The notes under the pieces: model-generated
The model's database searches: none
The model's input: the letters and a program-made list of their open reading frames with translations, nothing else
Told to the model about the DNA's origin: nothing
In this document: positions 5,669 through 7,688 of the stretch, piece by piece
How positions within the stretch are numbered: position 1 is the stretch's first letter
How the letters are laid out: every line of letters begins with the position of its first letter
Assembly: GCA_964484515.1 (NCBI GenBank)
Contig: CAZAGT010000252.1
Coordinates: 1-7,688, forward strand
DNA: 7,688 nt
Direction: 5' to 3'
Source: CAZAGT01 sp964484515
GTDB lineage: Bacteria; Desulfobacterota; DSM-4660; Desulfatiglandales; HGW-15
Position numbers and translations under genes: made by a program

Positions 5669-7054
5669 TCAGCGGTATGCCACCGCCGGCAGCCAGATGA
5701 CCAATTGGGGCCAAATGGCCACGATCACCAATCCAATCAGCTGCAGGATCACAAATGGCACGATACCCTTGTAGATATCCCCCAGCTTTACCCCTTCAGG
5801 TGCGACCCCCATAAGGAAAAAAATGGCGAAACCTACAGGAGGCGTCAAAAAAGAGGTCTGGAGGCTTACTGCGACGAGGACCACGAACCAGATAAGCTCG
5901 GGATTTTCGACCACACCGTAGCCGCTGATGTTGAGATCCAGCCCGCTGACGACCGGGCCGAGCAACGGTAAGATGATAAGGCTGATCTCGATCCAGTCCA
6001 AGAAGAATCCGAGCAGGAAGACGACCCCCAGGATGACGGCGAGGACACCGTACGGCCCCAACGGGACTCCACTGAGGGCACGTTCGATAAACTCATCACC
6101 GCCAAGCAAGCGGAGGACGAGGGAGAAACAGGTGGCGCCGACGAAGATCCCAAAGACGAAGCCGATGGCCCGGAAGGTGTACCGCACGGCCTCGGTGATC
6201 ACCCTGAGGTTGAGGCGGCGGTTGTACCAGGCAAGCAGGGTGGCCCCCAACGCGCCGACGCCGCTGGCCTCGGTGGGCGTGGCCATCCCGGCGAAAATGG
6301 AGCCCAGCACGGCCACGATAAGTCCGGCCGGGGGCAAGACCGTCTTGAAGACTTTCCAGATGGTTATCAGCTTGAAAGGGCGCCGTTCCGCGGGGAGCGG
6401 GGCACCTTCCGGTCTGAGCAGACCGTATATCACGATGTACCCTACATAAAGGAAACCCAGGATCAGGCCGGGAAAAACAGCACCCATGAACAGGTCACCG
6501 ACGGCCAGCCCGAGCTGGTCGGCCATGATCACCAGCATGATGCTCGGTGGAATCAAGATACCGAGTGTACCGGAGGCGGCCACCGTTCCGAGGGCGAGGG
6601 TCTTCTGATACCCCTGTTTCAACATCACGGGTAATGACAGCAGGGCCAAAAGGACCACTGAGGCCCCGATGATGCCCGTGGATGCCGCCAGGATGACGCC
6701 AATCACGGTCACCGTGACGGCGAGCCCCCCGCGTAGCTTACCGAACAGGTCCTGCATGGACTTCATCATGTTCTCTGCGATGCCGGAGCGATCCAGCATC
6801 ATGCCCATGTAGATAAACATGGGGATTGCCACGAGGACCCAGTTGTCCATCAGCTTGTAGATGCGATGGGCCACCATCCCCACGACGTTGAAATCGAGAC
6901 CCGTAATGGTTCCCAGATAGATGTCGGAAAAGTAGCCGACGAGAGTGAACAGCATGGCAACGCCGCCCAGGACAAAGGCAATCGGAAAACCCGTGAACAG
7001 GAGGCCGATAAAGGTGAGAAACATCAGGATAACGAGAACGTCATTGACCTCCAT
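5669..7054 (-). CDS. dctM: TRAP transporter large permease (DctM family)
   Basis: A 461-aa, highly hydrophobic inner-membrane protein with about a dozen helices, normal for DctM. It is the translocation subunit of a tripartite ATP-independent periplasmic transporter, a Na+- or H+-driven importer of organic acids or similar substrates. Family motifs include GFPIAFVLGG near residue 22, IPMFIYMGMMLDRSG, the loop GTLGILIPPSIMLVI, GMATPTEASGVGALG and, near the C-terminus, QTSFLTPPVGFAIFFLMGVAP. The last motif, together with FFLDWIEISLIILPLLGP, fits the subgroup annotated as mannitol/chloroaromatic-type TRAP systems (from memory), though that label does not fix the substrate. It starts 3 nt after the dctQ stop with only a poor ribosome binding site, suggesting translational coupling. 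No strong terminator follows. Confidence 0.95.
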   Translation of the reverse strand: MEVNDVLVILMFLTFIGLLFTGFPIAFVLGGVAMLFTLVGYFSDIYLGTITGLDFNVVGMVAHRIYKLMDNWVLVAIPMFIYMGMMLDRSGIAENMMKSMQDLFGKLRGGLAVTVTVIGVILAASTGIIGASVVLLALLSLPVMLKQGYQKTLALGTVAASGTLGILIPPSIMLVIMADQLGLAVGDLFMGAVFPGLILGFLYVGYIVIYGLLRPEGAPLPAERRPFKLITIWKVFKTVLPPAGLIVAVLGSIFAGMATPTEASGVGALGATLLAWYNRRLNLRVITEAVRYTFRAIGFVFGIFVGATCFSLVLRLLGGDEFIERALSGVPLGPYGVLAVILGVVFLLGFFLDWIEISLIILPLLGPVVSGLDLNISGYGVVENPELIWFVVLVAVSLQTSFLTPPVGFAIFFLMGVAPEGVKLGDIYKGIVPFVILQLIGLVIVAIWPQLVIWLPAVAYR

Positions 7055-7057
7055 GTC

Positions 7058-7591
7058 CTACTCGCTTTCTGCTCTGTGTTTTCTGAGAAATGCCACCGCA
7101 CGAATCAGGCGCGAGATGACGGCTACGCCCAAAAGCCCCATGCCGATGGGGATAAACGATTTAAAAGCCCACCGACAGCAAAGCCCCATAGGCGCATCCG
7201 AACGCTCATTGACGCGCCATGAATCGGCCACGAAATCGAGGCTATGGAGGAATATGACGACGATCATCGGAAGGAGGAGAAAGATGATGCCGAAGATTTC
7301 GACCCACTCCTTTTTACGTTGCGAAAAGCGAGAGTGAAGAAGGTCGAGACGGATGTGCGAATCGGTGATCACGGCGTACGGAATGGCGATCATGATCATG
7401 ACACCGTAGAAGTGCCACTGCAATTCCTCCAAGACGACGAGGCCGCGGCCAAAGACGTATCGCAAGATGACTTGGACGATAATCGCCGCAATGAGAAGGA
7501 TGCATAGCCAGGAGGTCAGCTCGCCGATGAATCGCACAACGCCGTCCAGCGCAGCGCTCAGCTTGGGTTTATAGGCCGGTTCTTCATTCAT
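7058..7591 (-). CDS. dctQ: TRAP transporter small permease (DctQ family)
   Basis: A 177-aa inner-membrane protein with four predicted helices (about residues 27-47, 62-78, 97-117 and 144-164), the small subunit that associates with DctM. Visible family features are RYVFGRG after helix 1, EELQWHFYGVMIMIAIPYAV in helix 2, DSHIRLDLL after it, and the amphipathic segment CCRWAFKSFIPIGMGLLG leading into helix 4. The start at 7591 is chosen because GGAG lies 6 nt upstream. A longer in-frame start at 7654 falls inside a dispersed repeat and would add 21 residues unlike the family. The periplasmic binding protein gene is not in the window; it may lie upstream beyond 7688 or elsewhere. Confidence 0.92.
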   Translation of the reverse strand: MNEEPAYKPKLSAALDGVVRFIGELTSWLCILLIAAIIVQVILRYVFGRGLVVLEELQWHFYGVMIMIAIPYAVITDSHIRLDLLHSRFSQRKKEWVEIFGIIFLLLPMIVVIFLHSLDFVADSWRVNERSDAPMGLCCRWAFKSFIPIGMGLLGVAVISRLIRAVAFLRKHRAESE

Positions 7592-7606
7592 GCAGATCTC
7601 CGTGGA

Positions 7607-7688
7607 GGCTGTCGAAAAACGCCCATCTGCTGTGTTACCCTCATCCCTCGTCACTGCGACGTACTTCTATGTACGCCTCATTCCTCGG
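7607..7688. repeat. Partial dispersed intergenic repeat at window edge
   Basis: The stretch beginning near GGCTGTCGAAAAACGCCCA contains CGTAC/GTACG (7660-7675) and two near-identical 12-mers, CCTCATCCCTCG (7639-7650) and CCTCATTCCTCG (7676-7687). I recognise this from memory as a repeat type scattered between genes in deltaproteobacterial genomes, normally ending in an inverted copy of its first part. That end would lie past 7688. It sits just upstream of dctQ. Confidence 0.55.

Noticed and set aside
5353..5714. Minus-strand ORFs of 85 and 63 codons downstream of dctM
   Set aside because: Their sequences (such as CHSGLDLES and FVIPGSTWNP) are translations of the palindromic repeat and lack start signals.
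5866..6449. ORFs of 95 and 173 codons in other frames of dctM
   Set aside because: Serine/arginine-rich composition typical of shifted frames; the dctM frame is complete and family-like.
1..7688. CRISPR array, tRNA, rRNA or transposase gene
   Set aside because: No regularly spaced repeats, tRNA cloverleaf, rRNA segment or transposase-like ORF was seen on either strand.

Overview
All credible genes in this 7.7 kb window lie on the minus strand, so reading runs from high to low coordinates. The sequence looks like a GC-rich proteobacterial chromosome. A Desulfobacterota-like (deltaproteobacterial) host is my best guess, from the style of the GEMM riboswitch, the GAF protein and the dispersed palindromic repeats. 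That is inference from remembered families, not a search result.

Layout in transcription order. (1) 7688-7607: part of a dispersed repeat running off the window edge. (2) 7591-5669: dctQ and dctM, the small and large membrane subunits of a TRAP transporter, 3 nt apart; no binding-protein gene (dctP) is visible. (3) 5668-4823: a long non-coding stretch with a 79-bp palindromic repeat (5522-5600), a sigma-54-like site (about 5348-5333), a near-consensus sigma-70 promoter (TTGACC-17-TATAAT, 5167-5139), a possible 13-codon leader ORF, and a cyclic-di-GMP-I (GEMM) riboswitch (about 5013-4893) whose 3' strand is shared with an intrinsic terminator (4910-4853). (4) 4822-4721: a 33-codon ORF for a one-helix membrane peptide with a strong ribosome binding site. 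(5) 4612-3980: a stand-alone GAF-domain protein. (6) 3979-3503: a non-coding gap with a 10-bp hairpin and a second 78-bp palindromic repeat. (7) 3502-1142: a long transketolase-like ThDP enzyme. (8) 1094-99: a D-2-hydroxyacid dehydrogenase, 47 nt downstream and probably co-transcribed with it.

The most interesting unit is promoter, riboswitch, membrane peptide and GAF protein. Because the terminator's 5' arm is the aptamer's own 3' strand, ligand binding should block termination, so c-di-GMP should switch the peptide and GAF protein on. The transketolase/dehydrogenase pair and the TRAP transporter look like carbon-metabolism genes: 2-hydroxy or 2-oxo acids such as hydroxypyruvate or glyoxylate could link the two enzymes. 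Nothing in the sequence proves the substrate, or that the riboswitch also controls them.
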